Source: Tanytarsus gracilentus (lineage: Eukaryota > Arthropoda > Insecta > Diptera > Chironomidae). From it: a DNA stretch of 64,000 bases. This document shows, piece by piece, positions 22,923 through 34,617 of this stretch; position 1 is the stretch's first letter; every line of letters begins with the position of its first letter. The DNA lies in the NCBI GenBank assembly GCA_038502055.1, contig JAXRKN010000026.1, positions 62,001-126,000 on the forward strand, in the 5' to 3' direction. Under the pieces are notes generated by a model, which was given only the letters and a program-made list of their open reading frames with translations, was not told the origin of the DNA and made no database searches. The translations under genes were made by a program, and so were the position numbers.

Positions 22923-24026
22923 TCTAATAAAATAAGCTAAGAACCAATTTTTTTGGACGTAGGAATCCCGTGTGTTTGCACCCATTTTCTATGTATTTCG
23001 CACGGAAAAGTATTAATTTAAAATAAAATCAGTAAACATTTTGACATTTTTATACATTTCCTGTTACTTAGCTCTCTTGTAAACTGAAAAGTTTTTTTTT
23101 TTGTTCTCTATCGTTTGCATAACAGTATTTGCTTTATCGCAACATATTAAACATATGTATGCAATACTTGAATGAATTTAATATTGGAATTTAAGATCCA
23201 AAAATTTGAGAAGTGGAGCGGTAATTTTTGTTTGTTTGATGTTTTTTAAAACCGCTCCACTTCTCAAATTTTTGGATCTTAAATTCCAATATTAAATTCA
23301 TTCAAGTATTGCATACATATGTTTAATATGTTGCGATAAAGCAAATACCAAAATTTAGTTTTAAGTTTACAAGAGAGCTATAACAAAATGTATAAAAATG
23401 TCAAAATGTTTACTGATTTTATTTTATTTAATACTTTTCCGTGCGAAATACCTAGTTGTACAAAGAGAAGGGAGTGTTGTTAAATTTTTTTTACTTATTT
23501 TATTTAGCCCTTTTTCCTGATCAAATTTATTGTACTTAATTTGGTAACAAAAATTACTTTTTGAAAATTAAGCATGTGAATGTTTGAATTGATCGCGACC
23601 GTAATTTACCCCTTGACGAATCTCTTGAGCAAGATTTTAATTTCACCGTTATGATTGACTGTTTTTTGACATTTTTTTTATTAATTCCAACAAGAATTTA
23701 CTCTTTCTAAAATTATTATTTATTTCATCTTTGGTAACATGAATGTTTTTGCACTTCTTCTCTCGCTGTCTTTAATCTTGTCACTGTATGAAAATGAATA
23801 TGGGGATTTAGTACGACAGTGAGAGCGCATGATTATCTGAGGGAAGAGTGGCGTTTATAGTGGTGAATTTGATGGTGTTGAAGTATTGGAGCGCATGTAA
23901 GAATTTGGTTTTAAAGCTTGGTTGACCGTTGTTGTTACACACCATCTGTTGCTTCGCAACAGCTGTGGAGGGCAGTCGTGCACGACCGAGAGAGAGCTAA
24001 ATTACCGATTGTGAGAGTAAGAGAGA
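22923..24026. mobile_element. Foldback/MITE-like element, copy 1
   Basis: A central palindrome plus a long one-sided tail. The arms can be followed from about 22923 to 23222 and from 23251 to about 23510; the inner 98 bp of each are perfect complements around a 28-base loop. The tail at 23510-24026 has no partner on the left. A related copy exists at 30963-31840 in the opposite orientation, with matches along both arms and tail (for example, ACATGCGCTCCAATACTTC in copy 2 is the reverse complement of copy 1 sequence near 23880-23900). No transposase ORF was seen, so it would be non-autonomous. The ends are approximate. Confidence 0.8.
23125..23348. repeat. Perfect 98-bp inverted repeat (hairpin) in foldback copy 1
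   Basis: Bases 23125-23222 are the exact reverse complement of 23251-23348, with 28 bases between. The complementary steps ACCGCTCCACTTCTC and GAGAAGTGGAGCGGT sit at the inner ends. The long arms would form a stable hairpin in single-stranded DNA or RNA. Confidence 0.95.
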
Positions 24027-25275
24027 GCGTTCTTTATTTTTGCTAGTCTTTATGAGTTTACCGGCGTTCTTTATTTTTGCTAGTCTATATGTATAGGAAA
24101 AAAAATTCTAATGAACCGATTTTTCGATGCGTCAACACTCAACGAAGTATGAAAGGAAAGGAAACAAAAAAAAATTTGAATAGACACTTTTAAAAATTTT
24201 AACAGGCTAAAAGTAATTTATCATCGTTTTTCAAATGACTGTTTTAATCCTCCTCCTGCACTCTTAAAATTATTTTCAAACCTTTAAAATACCTCAAAAA
24301 TCAAGACATAATAGAAAATGAGTTTTCATAAAGTAAGTCCCTCTTGAATTATTCGCTAGACCATTACAGATGTTAGAATATAAATTTAGGTTGATAGCAA
24401 TACAATTTGATAACGACCCACATAATGATGAATTACATTTCATGAAGCATGTAAGTCTGTAATTTTTTTTCGCGATATGAGGGTGTGAATATTTCACTTC
24501 GAGTACTCACTTTCATCACGAGAATTTTCACAAATTTTCTTCTACATTTTTTCACGGAATTCACTTATTCCTATTTTTACACGATAATTTTTCTTTTCTA
24601 TTTTCTAATTGAAATTTTATGCGAGTGAAAAAATATGAGTTGGTCTAGAAAAAAAAGGTAATGTTTCCTTGATGGCAGAAGAGCGAATGAAAAGAGTATG
24701 AAAAATAATTGAAATATTATTTTTTGTTGAATGAGCTTTGCGCATGCCAAGAGAAGAGAGAGAAACGATGGTGAATGATGTTGCTACCCGCTATATGAGC
24801 ACGCAAAAATTAAACAGAAAAATTGTAAACAAGAATCTCTCCACTTTGATAGATTTATAGCGTGCCAGACATGGAGTAAAAAATCCAGCGATGGAATTTG
24901 GGATGATTAAATCTCTCAAATATTTTTAGCTAAATTGTTTTGCTTGAATAAAATTTTAAAATTAAGTAAATCCATGAATCCAGTGCTTTCAAATTTAAAA
25001 TTTTTTTTCTCAACCTTTTATGAAGATTTGAGATTGAACAATTTGCAATTTTAGTTCATCATGAATACTTTATACATCCATTATTTAATAAAAAAATATA
25101 TTTCCACTTGGGGCTCATTGAATGCATAAACATTTAGACTGATTTTAATAAACACACAAAAATCTGCTAGTGTGAATATTCAAAATACATTTAAACCTTT
25201 TTCGCTCGCCTCCGTCTTGCAGTAGCAAAATAAAATCAGTAAGAATTAAGTAACGGTTTGATGTGAGCGTGTTCG
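24027..25275. other. Intergenic region upstream of the rolling-stone-like gene
   Basis: AT-rich, no credible ORF. It begins with a 23-bp direct repeat (GCGTTCTTTATTTTTGCTAGTC, with one more base) at about 24028 and again 37 bp later at 24065. It contains GAGA-type runs near 24750. The promoter of the plus-strand gene should lie near the right end. Confidence 0.45.
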
Positions 25276-26205
25276 ATGAACTTTTTACGTAAATTTAATT
25301 GTAGTTTAAACTGCAATCAACCAGAAAGTTTTGTGACTTGTCAAGTGAGTTAGTAAAATAATTTTGAAAGAGATAAATATTAAAAGTTCTCATCGCAGTG
25401 GCAAAAAAACAAATTCAAGCCAAATTTACAGTATTTAATCTATCGATGGATAATCGCGGCCTATTTTAATTTTGTGGTTACTCTCTCATTCATAACGGCC
25501 GGAGAGTGCAAGCAACTTGATTTCTATGCCATTTACCTCACAAATTGGGCCGTCATTTTAAATGGATGCACATCACTCTTCGCAGCTGTGCTTGTAACAC
25601 TTTATTATAGGAAGAGTTTCACTTTCGACACTGACCCACATAATTATGATGATGATTGCCGTATGAGTTTGACATTGAAAGTTTTCTGGATATTGTCAAC
25701 GCTCACAACTGTTATATCAATTTCATTATGTTGTATCTATTGGCCATTTATCTATGTGGGAAGGTGAGAAGGAAATTATTGAATTTTTAATACTACTTAA
25801 TTTTCGATTGATAGGGATGATGGACTTAATGACACCCTGACGCACGGCGTTAATGCAGTAGTAAACTTTTTCGATCTTTTTGTACACGCACACCCGGCAT
25901 ATTTCGGCCATGTGATTTATGTCTTTTTTGGTGGTGTTTTCTATTTAATGTTCAGTGTTGTGTACACACTCGCAGGTGGAACAGACAGGGACTACAAAAA
26001 TTACATCTATTCTGTGATTGATTGGAAAAACAACACGCATGGTGCAGTAATTTTTGCTGTGTCCACGATTGTTTTTCTATCGATCATGCATTTTATATTA
26101 GCAGCATTTGTCGCATTAAGAATTTATGTCCATAAGCGATATCGTGAAAAGTTGGACATTAATCAAACGAATATACCTGTCGATAACTTTGGATTCAGTC
26201 CTTAG
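25276..26205 (+). CDS. Rolling stone-like multi-pass membrane protein
   Basis: Three exons (25276-25344, 25399-25763, 25815-26205) join in phase into 274 residues, close to Drosophila Rolling stone. A short cysteine-containing N-terminus with the CNQPESFVTCQW signature precedes about seven hydrophobic spans. The best family block lies in the last third: HGVNAVVNFFDLFVHAHP, then YVFFGGVFYLMFSVVYTLAGG, then YIYSVIDWKN. Rolling stone is needed for myoblast fusion in flies, but the family has many paralogues of unknown role, so orthology is not claimed. The stop codon is only 7 bp from the stop of the opposing zinc-finger gene, and the nearest AATAAA (26215-26220) overlaps that gene's stop codon. 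Confidence 0.88.
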
Positions 26206-26212
26206 CATTATT

Positions 26213-29003
26213 TTAATAAATTTCTTCATAAATTACACTTCCATTGAATTTAATTTTGACTTGACACTTTTCATCATGATTTTTTAAGGCACTTTCAGTC
26301 TTGAAGATTTTTCCGCAGCCACATTTGAATGGAAATTCCTCTGGATGTTCTTTAATTTCGTGCTGCCGCAGTTTGGCGTTTGAATTTATCGAAATCCCAC
26401 ACAATTTACACTCGACAATTTTCATTTGATGAGTTTTAATGTGCTTGAGATAATTTTGTTTTTGAGCAAAGCTCTTCGAGCATGTCTGACATTTGTAGGG
26501 ACGTTCTGTGAAATAAATTGAAAAATAATTAAATAAAAATAATCTCAATTAACCTTTTTTTTACCTCCCGTATGAACTCTCTCATGCAACATCATGTCAC
26601 GCTTCTTTCGGAAAGGCTTTTGACAGTAGGAGCAATGAAAGTCAAACGTATTTTTGTGTGTAAGTTTGTGGTGCAGAAACGGAGCCATGAATTTGTAAGA
26701 TTTCCCGCAAATCTTAAAAAATATAAAATTAAATTCATTTAACATAAATTTATAGGGAAAACTTACATCACAAACAAATTGATCGCAATCGTTGAAGTGC
26801 TTTTTCATATGAACTTCTAGCTGTCCTTTTGTGCTCAGCCGATGACTACATACATCACAAATAAATTGGCGGAGATCTTCATCAATTTGTCTGTGAGATT
26901 CAGAATGCAACAAAAGTGCTGACGAGTCAGGAAAAAAACTACCGCAAGTAAGGCATATTAGACACTCAGAATGGCTTTCGATGTGACTTTTAAAATCTTC
27001 ATAGAGTTCAAAATTGGAATTGCAGTAGTGGCATGTTCTAATTTGAATTTCTCCATTGCGATGAACTTGATGCCAGTGCTTTGATTTTTTATATTTTGAG
27101 TCAAACTTTTCTAAGCACAATTTACATTTGTAAACACTTGAACCCCATCGAATGCCTTCATGAACGTACTTTTTATGAGAATACAGAACTTTTCGTGATG
27201 AACAAATTTTATCGCAAATACCGCAAGTCAATTGTTCGACAGAAATTTTCTTTCTCACTTCCACGTGCAATTTTTCGTAATGCTGATTGAGTTCGTATTG
27301 AGATCGAAATGCACGTTCGCAATCGCTACATTTGAAGTCTCTTCTGTCCTCGTGTATTGCCCTCAGATGTCGCTCAAGCGATTGTTTAAATGAAAATTTT
27401 TTACTGCATACTGGACACTCGTGAGATTGTGATTTATGATGAGTTGAATTATGAACTTGAAGGAACTTTTCGGTTTTAAAGACTTTCGCACAAATTTTGC
27501 AACTGCGATTGGATTTTTCTTCAGATATTTTTGAGCTTTTAGAATTGTCTTCAAAAACTTCTGGATGAATTTTACGGACATGTCGCAGTCGTTGGCATCG
27601 ATGAGTGAAAACTTCATTACAATAACGACAAAGAAGATTTTTGCTTTCATCATTATGAAAAGTTCTCAAATGTTGAAGATGATAGCGCTTTGCTTTAAAT
27701 TTTATGTTGCAAAAATTACAGGTGAAGCTTGACGAATTTTCTTCTTGATTGCATTCAACATATTGGAGGTCGTGAATCTCATTCGACACATCCTCGCCTA
27801 AAACTTCTTCATTAACATCTTCTAAAGCTTCAATCGTACCCGATATATTATCAGCATCTGTGTGAACTTGTTCAATGGTCTCATTAAACTTGATCTGACT
27901 TTTAAGGTGACACTCTTCTTCATGCATCTTTAATCCCCATGGTGTGTTGAGAATTTTTCGACAAGACCGACACTCGAAACTTTCTTCTACTTCCGCCTCG
28001 TCGAGCTTTTCAATGATAATTTCATCATCAAGATGATTTCTGTTAATGTGCCGCATTAAATTTGTTTTTTCACCATAGCTTTTAGGACATAGATCGCACA
28101 GCCAAGGTCGTTTCTTTTCGTGAACAGTCATTTTGTGGCTGGAAATAGTTTTTAAACGGAACTAAAAAATACTGAAAATTTATATTGAAAATAATTTCAA
28201 TTACCGTTTGAGAGTTGCCATTGAATTAAGTTTCCGCTTACAAATTCCGCAAACAATAAACCGCTTATCGCCCTCAATTATTTCCTCATCAATCATGGTG
28301 TCATCAAAATAATCCGGCTCATCATTGACTTTTTTAAAATGAATATTTCGGTGTCGCTGCATTTGAATTTTCTCTCCAAATGATTTTTCACATAGATCAC
28401 AAGGAAAATTTCGGAGTTTTTCGTGAACAGTTTGAACATGTCTATCGAGTCCGCTTTTCTTTCCGAAGCTTTTTTCACAAATCGAGCAAATGTAACGGCG
28501 AATGCGCTCATGAACTTGCTGCACATGAGATCGAAGATTGATAAAAGATTTATTACACTCTCGGCATTCCTGAGGTCCTTTGACAGATGAATGCTTTCTC
28601 ATATGAACATTAAAGCTCGATCGAGTTTTGAAAAGCTCTCGACAAATTTCACAGGAAAACGGTTCCCGCATTTTATCGTGGCTCTTCTGATGTTGCAGAA
28701 GGTCGATTCTAGTCTTGTAGCTTTTATTGCATTCATTACAGAGCCATGGTCTTTCCGTTCCATGATGAGCGAGATGATATTTAAAATTTGAGATATTTGT
28801 AAATTGCTTGAAGCAATAAGGACAGGTTTCAACTAAAATTAGACGTAACCTATTAAGTCATCGGAAGAAAATAAAATTAATTTACCTTTTTTGGATCTCG
28901 AGTGATTTTTAAGATGATTTTCATATCGATTTTGATTTACTGAATTTCCACATTTTTCGCACATCAAAATCTCGTTGATTTCAGAGCTTTCTTGAACATC
29001 CAT
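26213..29003 (-). CDS. Poly-C2H2 zinc-finger protein with about 25 fingers
   Basis: Five exons (28886-29003, 28205-28832, 26767-28138, 26565-26712, 26213-26505) join in phase into 852 residues. I count about 25 C2H2 fingers: one in exon 1, six and part of the next in exon 2, about twelve in exon 3, and the rest in exons 4-5. The linkers are often ERPY/EKKRPW-like, typical of DNA-binding arrays. An acidic spacer (DDEIIIEKLDEAEVEE and later EALEDVNEEVLGED) splits the array. No ZAD, BTB or KRAB domain was seen at the N-terminus. The last finger is atypical (CGCGKIF...HDEKC). It is probably a nuclear DNA-binding regulator; target unknown. It is head-to-head with another zinc-finger gene and its 3' end must overlap the rolling-stone-like gene. 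Confidence 0.9.
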
Positions 29004-29198
29004 TGATGCGAGAGTTATAAAATTAATTTTTTTGTAATTTTAAATTGTTTTTGTTTATTTTACGAATGTTTTTGTTTTGTTTTTAATTTGAATGTTTTGA
29101 GACATCTTCAATGTTTTTGTGGTGCTGAAGTAAAGTTGAATGTTGTGAAAACTATTATTGAAAATTTTGAAAATTATAATTCCAAAATATCACGTAAA
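29004..29198. promoter_or_regulatory. Very short divergent promoter between two zinc-finger genes
   Basis: 195 bp between the chosen start codons (84 bp if the plus gene starts at its first in-frame ATG, 29088). It must drive both genes, probably as a shared bidirectional promoter. T-rich on the minus-gene side. Confidence 0.6.
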
Positions 29199-30405
29199 AT
29201 GGAGCCTGACAATGATTTAATTCAGAAAATATTCCAGTCAAGACTCAAATACAGCAAAGAGTCATTAAGTTCATCATGTTGGAGGTAACTTCCTTAATAA
29301 TTTTTAAATTTACGATTTCAATAAAATTATTAACTTTTTTCCAAGTGAAATCTCAAAGGAACTGGAAGTTGATAATCCCAAAGAAGTTTATCATGATGCC
29401 ATCAGAGATTTTAAGCAGACAAAAAAGCACCAAAGTATCTTCAACAATCATTTAAACATCATCAACTTTGATTATTGTCTTGAAAATTTTCAACAAATTT
29501 GTCGGCTTTGTTTGCAGATTAAAAATATTAAGGAAATTGATTTAAAAAATAATCAATACGATATGCTTGACTTTCTCAACTCCATTCACAACACATCATC
29601 TGATTCTGATGACACTAAATTATTTAATCAAATCTGTTCCGATTGCCATGCCATGATTCAAAAAGTTTACGAGTTTAAAAAAGAGTGCAAAGAAAATTAT
29701 AAAGTTCTAATGGAAGTTAAGGATGTTATCAAAGAGCCACCAGTATTAGAATCACATCGATCAAAGCCAAAAAAATCAGGCACAATTTGTCAAATTTGCG
29801 GCAAACAAGTGAAAGGAATTCAAACGCACATGTTGATTCATAAAGGAATTAAAAAGTTTCATTGCGAATTTTGTACAAAGTCATTTACACAAAGCGGTCA
29901 ACTCAAAAGACACATAAATTCTCATTTAAATATTAGAAACTATTCGTGTCCACATCAAGGATGCGATAAAACTTTCGTCGACCCATCTTCCGTGTCAAAG
30001 CACATTGTCATACACAATAAAGAGAAACGTCCATTTATTTGTAGCATCTGCTGTGCGAGCTTTAATCGGCAAGGAGCTTTAAGATATCACGAAAAAACGC
30101 ATCGACAAGAAAGAAATCACAAGTGCGACGTTTGCCATAAAACTTTTCTAGCTAAATATGACTTGACAAAGCACTCTCGAACACATAGCGGAGAAAAACC
30201 ATACGGTTGTGGTTATTGCGAAAAAAGATTTTCGATTTCAAAAAATGCAAAAGTTCATCAGCGTGTTCACACCAAAGAAAAACCCTTTGAATGTAGACAT
30301 TGTGAAATGAAGTTCTCTTATAAATCGTCAATGAAACAGCACGAGACTAAATTTCATGACAATGTTGAAATTGTAAAAAATGCTGAGGAAGAAATAAGTT
30401 GTTAA
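29199..30405 (+). CDS. ZAD-type C2H2 zinc-finger protein, seven fingers
   Basis: Two exons, 29199-29284 and 29346-30405, in phase, 381 residues. Residues ~85-165 form a ZAD-like zinc module, with paired cysteines ICRLC at its start and ICSDC at its end, the dimerisation domain of arthropod ZAD factors. Seven C2H2 fingers follow, from ICQICGKQ to FECRHCEMKF, with classic linkers (HSGEKPYGC, HTKEKPFEC). The ZAD is preceded by ~80 extra residues, which is unusual because ZADs normally sit at the very N-terminus. I chose the ATG at 29199; an in-frame ATG at 29088 would add 37 residues and leave only 84 bp to the divergent gene. It is a nuclear DNA-binding regulator by family; targets unknown. Confidence 0.88.
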
Positions 30406-30574
30406 AAGTTCAGTAAATTACTCTCATTTTATTAAACAAAAAAATTACATCGTGCTTATTAATATTTTAAAGTGACGAAATTTTAATTTTGTAAAAATTA
30501 AAAAGAAAAGCAATTTTTGTGAATGAGAATAAATTTAAATTACAGAAAAAAATTAGTTGAACTCTCTCAGGAGC
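30406..30574. other. Tail-to-tail spacer, ZAD gene / DCP1
   Basis: 169 bp of A/T-rich sequence carrying both 3' ends. No ORF. Confidence 0.5.
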
Positions 30575-32797
30575 TTAGAGTGAGACAATCTTATTGAATG
30601 ATTTAACATAAGCTTCGTGGATTTTACGGATAAAATCGGGGTCATTTTCGATGAGATAATTGATGGCCTGAATGAGTTGATTGTGTGTCAATGGCTCTGG
30701 ACGAGGTGTCTGTAACGGTTGAGCTCCTATTGCCTTGTCCTCTATTGCTGATGCCTGAAACATAGTCGGTGCTAATAATTTTGGCTGAGATGATGACGAT
30801 CCGGGTTGCGATTGCGATAAGAGTTTAATAGGTTGTGGAGATCTTGACTGAATCGGTTGAATAACTTGCTGTTGCTGTTGAAGTGACGAATTAAGTAAGT
30901 TATTCAAAAGTTTAGGATCTGAAACGATTAGAATGTATTAAACTTGGATTACAACTCATTCTCCCTTTCTCTTACTCTCACAATTAATTTACTCTCTCTT
31001 CGTTACATCATAAACGTTCAAGCAGATGTTTTAAAAAATAAAAAATATTTAAAAAAATTTTACATGCGCTCCAATACTTCAACACCATCAACTTCACCAC
31101 TTACCCTCTTCCCTCGATAATCATCGTTCTCACTTCTACCCCCAATTCATTTTCATACAGTGACAAATTAAAGAAGCGAAAAATCAAAAACATTCATTTA
31201 CCAAAATAAATAACAATAATTTTAGAAAGATTAATTCTTTTAAATTAATAAAAAAAATGTAAAAAACATCAATCATAACGGTGAAATTAAATCTTCTAGA
31301 ATTCTAGGGGTAAATTACTCCGATCAATTAAACATTAATCTTAATTTTAAAAAGTAATTTTTTTACAAATTAAGTAAATAATTATAGGAAAAAGTAAATA
31401 AAATAAGTAAAAAAATTTAACAAACTCTTTTTTGTATAATTTTGAAAATATTAAATAAAATAAAATATAAATTTATTTTTATATTTTTTTAATAATTTTG
31501 TATTTTTTATGCAAATATTAAACATATGTATGAATACTTAATAATTTAATATTGGAATTTAAGATCAAAAATTAGAGAAGTGACGTTTTAAAAAACATAA
31601 ACAAAAAATTCCTTCTCTAATTTTTGGATCTTAAATTCCAATATTAAATTTAAGTATTGCATACATATGTTTAATATGTTGGATAAAGTAAATACAAAAT
31701 TTATTTTAAGTTTAAAGAGAGTATAAAAAATGTATAAAAATAAAATTTTATGTTTTATTTTTTTAATACTTTTCCGTGCGAAATACCTAGTTATACAAAA
31801 GAGGGGTGTTGTTAAATTTTTTTACTTATTTTATTTTAGCATCTACTTACCAACTTTTGGCGATATTGACGGCACACGATGTTGCTTTTCGATTTCGTCG
31901 AGGGTCTGTACAGGTGGCTGTACCATAGGATGATGAGGAGAAACCATTATTGGACCGGATGCAGCATTTACAAATGGCTTCGTAATCATCGGCGGACCAT
32001 GATGCTGATTTTCGCCAATAATCGGAATGACCCCATTGGGCTGTTGAGCTGCTGCAAAAAAGCTCATGACATTTGGCGACGTTATATCCGGCATGTTCGT
32101 TGAGATTTGCTTCATAAGCGGTAAGTGTTGATGATTTGGCACGAGAGCCTGCTGATTGTGTGGCGTCTGTGTTGGATGACTGATGTTCATGTCCGAGAGT
32201 TGCTGCTCAATGCCACTTCCATTTCCCGAATGATTGAATTCAGCTTGTGCCTTGCTCAGCATCGAGAAAATGTCCAAATCGGATGTCTTTTTCACTGGAT
32301 GACCTTGTGCCGGTTGTTGTTGTTGTGGTTGCTGCATTACGGCCGGATCTATTTTTCCACCAACACCTGCTCTTTTAATGAGTTTTTCGAGTAGGGCATG
32401 AATACGAACACAGTCTTCCTTACAATAGAACCAGAATCCGGATATTGCCGAGCGCTGATTACGATAAAGTAGAAATGGTGGCTGCGACTGAAGTTCAATT
32501 GGCTTCGTAATTGGTTCAACTAGCGAGTTTGTATTCAATCGGTTGTTGATAAAAATGCTATGAAATGGCTCCGCGACGCGTGAAAAGATGAAGAAACTTC
32601 CTGAGAAATCAAAAATTTAATTAAAAGTTTTAAAATTTTCGTCAATTTTTTTTACCTTCAATTTCCGATTTTTGCCATTCATTTTCGATGTACTTGTAGA
32701 ACGCTACGTGTGGACACGAATCGATTATTTCCCTGGCAAAGGGATCAACTTTCTGTATTGCCACCAAATTCATGCGTAATTTTGCAGATTCGTCCAT
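30575..32797 (-). CDS. DCP1: mRNA-decapping protein 1 (DCP1)
   Basis: Three exons (32656-32797, 31851-32600, 30575-30918) join in phase into 411 residues. An N-terminal EVH1-type domain covers ~residues 5-125: MNLVAIQKVDP, FYKYIENEWQKSEIEGSFFIFSR, then GFWFYCKEDCVRIHALLEKL. A disordered, Gln/Pro/His-rich middle follows, with NSLVEPI and a QQPQQQQ run. The C-terminal trimerisation helix region is PEPLTHNQLIQAINYLIEND. DCP1 activates DCP2 to remove mRNA caps in P-bodies and has a role in oskar mRNP transport in flies. A foldback element occupies most of its second intron. It is divergent from DNAJB11. Confidence 0.95.
30963..31840. mobile_element. Foldback/MITE-like element, copy 2, inside a DCP1 intron
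   Basis: A degenerate relative of the element at 22923-24026, in the opposite orientation. A tail (30963 to ~31380) matches the reverse complement of copy 1's right tail. A palindrome follows, with its best arms at about 31511-31582 and 31611-31680, and a short right arm ends near 31840, just before the DCP1 exon donor at 31850. Internal deletions make it shorter. It lies wholly within the intron, so DCP1 pre-mRNA would carry the hairpin. Confidence 0.78.
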
Positions 32798-33119
32798 TTT
32801 TTTTAAAGCAACACAAAAAATTTCAATTTGCAAATTTTTTTCTTTTCTTTTTATTCTAGGGCGTTTGCGATACTCGCTAAAGTAGGTACTTAATTTAGTG
32901 TAGAAGTTTTTTATTTTTAAATATTAATAAACCGTTACACAAACTTCTCCACAACTAACTCGAAAATTTCCGAGTTACGACTTTTTTTCGCTCTAAAAAT
33001 ACACGTAAGTTTTTAACAAAATCGAATCACAGTAATTCGAGAGCTGTGAAAGAGAGAAGAAGAAAAAATTCTTTATTCTATTAAATTAATAGTGAATTAA
33101 GTTAGGAGTCAGAGACAAG
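32798..33119. promoter_or_regulatory. Divergent promoter region, DCP1 / DNAJB11
   Basis: 322 bp between opposite start codons, with both 5' UTRs. No ORF. No clear TATA assignment. Confidence 0.5.
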
Positions 33120-34379
33120 ATGAAGGGAATCACAATGATTTTGAGCATAGCGCTCCAATTAGCACTTTTGTCACATTTTATCGAGGCGAATCGAGATTTC
33201 TATAAAATTCTTGGACTGCCTAAGACGGCGACAAAAAATGAGATCAAGAAAGCGTATAGGAATCTAGCGAAAAAGATGCATCCAGATAAGAATTCGGGTG
33301 ATCCACAGGCGTCTGAAAAGTTTTCGGATCTGAGTGCTGCCTATGAGATTTTAAGTGATGACGATAAGCGAAAACTCTACGATCGATGCGGCGAGGAATG
33401 CGTCAAGAAGGAAGGAATGTTCGATAACAACGGAATGGATCCGTTTGCTTCGTTTTTCGGAGATTTTGGATTTAATTTTGGTGGTCAGGATCAAAGGCAA
33501 GAGGTGCATAAAGGAGCGAATATTGTTATCGATCTGTACGCATCGCTGGAGGAAATGTACACAGGAAATTTTGTAGAAGTAAGTGAAATTTAATCACTTT
33601 TAAACATGACGTGGTTTATTGAGACTCGAATTATTTTCAGATTACTAGAAATAAGCCCGTTCTGAAGCCAGCATCTGGTACACGTAAATGCAATTGCAGG
33701 CAAGAGATGGTCACTCGAAACTTAGGACCCGGTCGCTTCCAAATGATGCAGCAAACCGTTTGTGATGAGTGTCCCAATATTAAGTTGGTCAATGAGGAAC
33801 GAGTTTTAGAAGTTGAGATTGAAATTGGTGTCATGGATGGTCACGAGGAGAAATTTGTGGCAGAAGGTAGAATAATTGAGTTCTCATAAGTTTCTAGAAT
33901 TTATTTTATTCTTTAAAACAATTAGGTGAGCCACACATGGACGGTGAACCAGGAGATTTAGTTCTAAGGATAAAGCAAATGCCTCATTCAGTTTTTGAGA
34001 GGAGAGGCGATGATCTCTATACTAATGTCACTATAAGCCTACAGGTGAGGATAATAAAATTAAATATAATAAAATCAATTTCATCAACACGAATATTTTC
34101 AACCAGGATGCCCTAGTTGGGTTCTCTATGGAAATTACTCATCTCGATGGACACAAAGTTCAGGTGGTGAGGGAGAAAGTCACATGGCCTGGTGCCAGAA
34201 TTCGCAAGAAGGGTGAAGGCATGCCAAATTACGAGAACAATAATCTCTTTGGAACTCTCTACATAACTTTCGATGTCGAATTTCCCAAAAATGATTTTAC
34301 AGAGGAACAAAAAGAAAAATTAAAGGAAATTCTGTCGCAAAGCTCAAATAATAAAGTGTACAATGGACTTCGGATTTAG
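33120..34379 (+). CDS. shv: ER-lumenal Hsp40 co-chaperone DNAJB11 (ERdj3; fly shriveled)
   Basis: Four exons (33120-33578, 33641-33866, 33926-34044, 34107-34379) join in phase into 358 residues, exactly the vertebrate length. A signal peptide (residues ~1-23) precedes a J domain with the HPD motif (MHPDKNSGD). Next comes a G/F-rich stretch (GDFGFNFGG), then a substrate-binding part with a short cysteine insert (CNCRQEM...CDECPN), then the C-terminal dimerisation region. ERdj3 hands unfolded clients to BiP in the ER. The end (YNGLRI) has no KDEL-type signal, which is normal for this protein; it is held or secreted with partners. In flies the orthologue modulates integrin at the neuromuscular junction. 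Confidence 0.96.
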
Positions 34380-34617
34380 AAAAAAAAACTTGATGACCTC
34401 AACATGAGCTGCCAGATTTATTAAGCACTGTGTATAAAGACTTAAATTAATTATTTAAGATTTAAGAAATAAATCCAAAGTTCTTCTAACGTAATTGGGA
34501 ATTTTAAAAAATTCAATTTTGTCGCTTTGTCATTTTGTTGTTTTGTTTTTTCAATTTCTGAATTTTCTCGCATAAAATTTCCTCCCTAAGTCCTCGCTTA
34601 ATTAAGCTCATAAAGTC

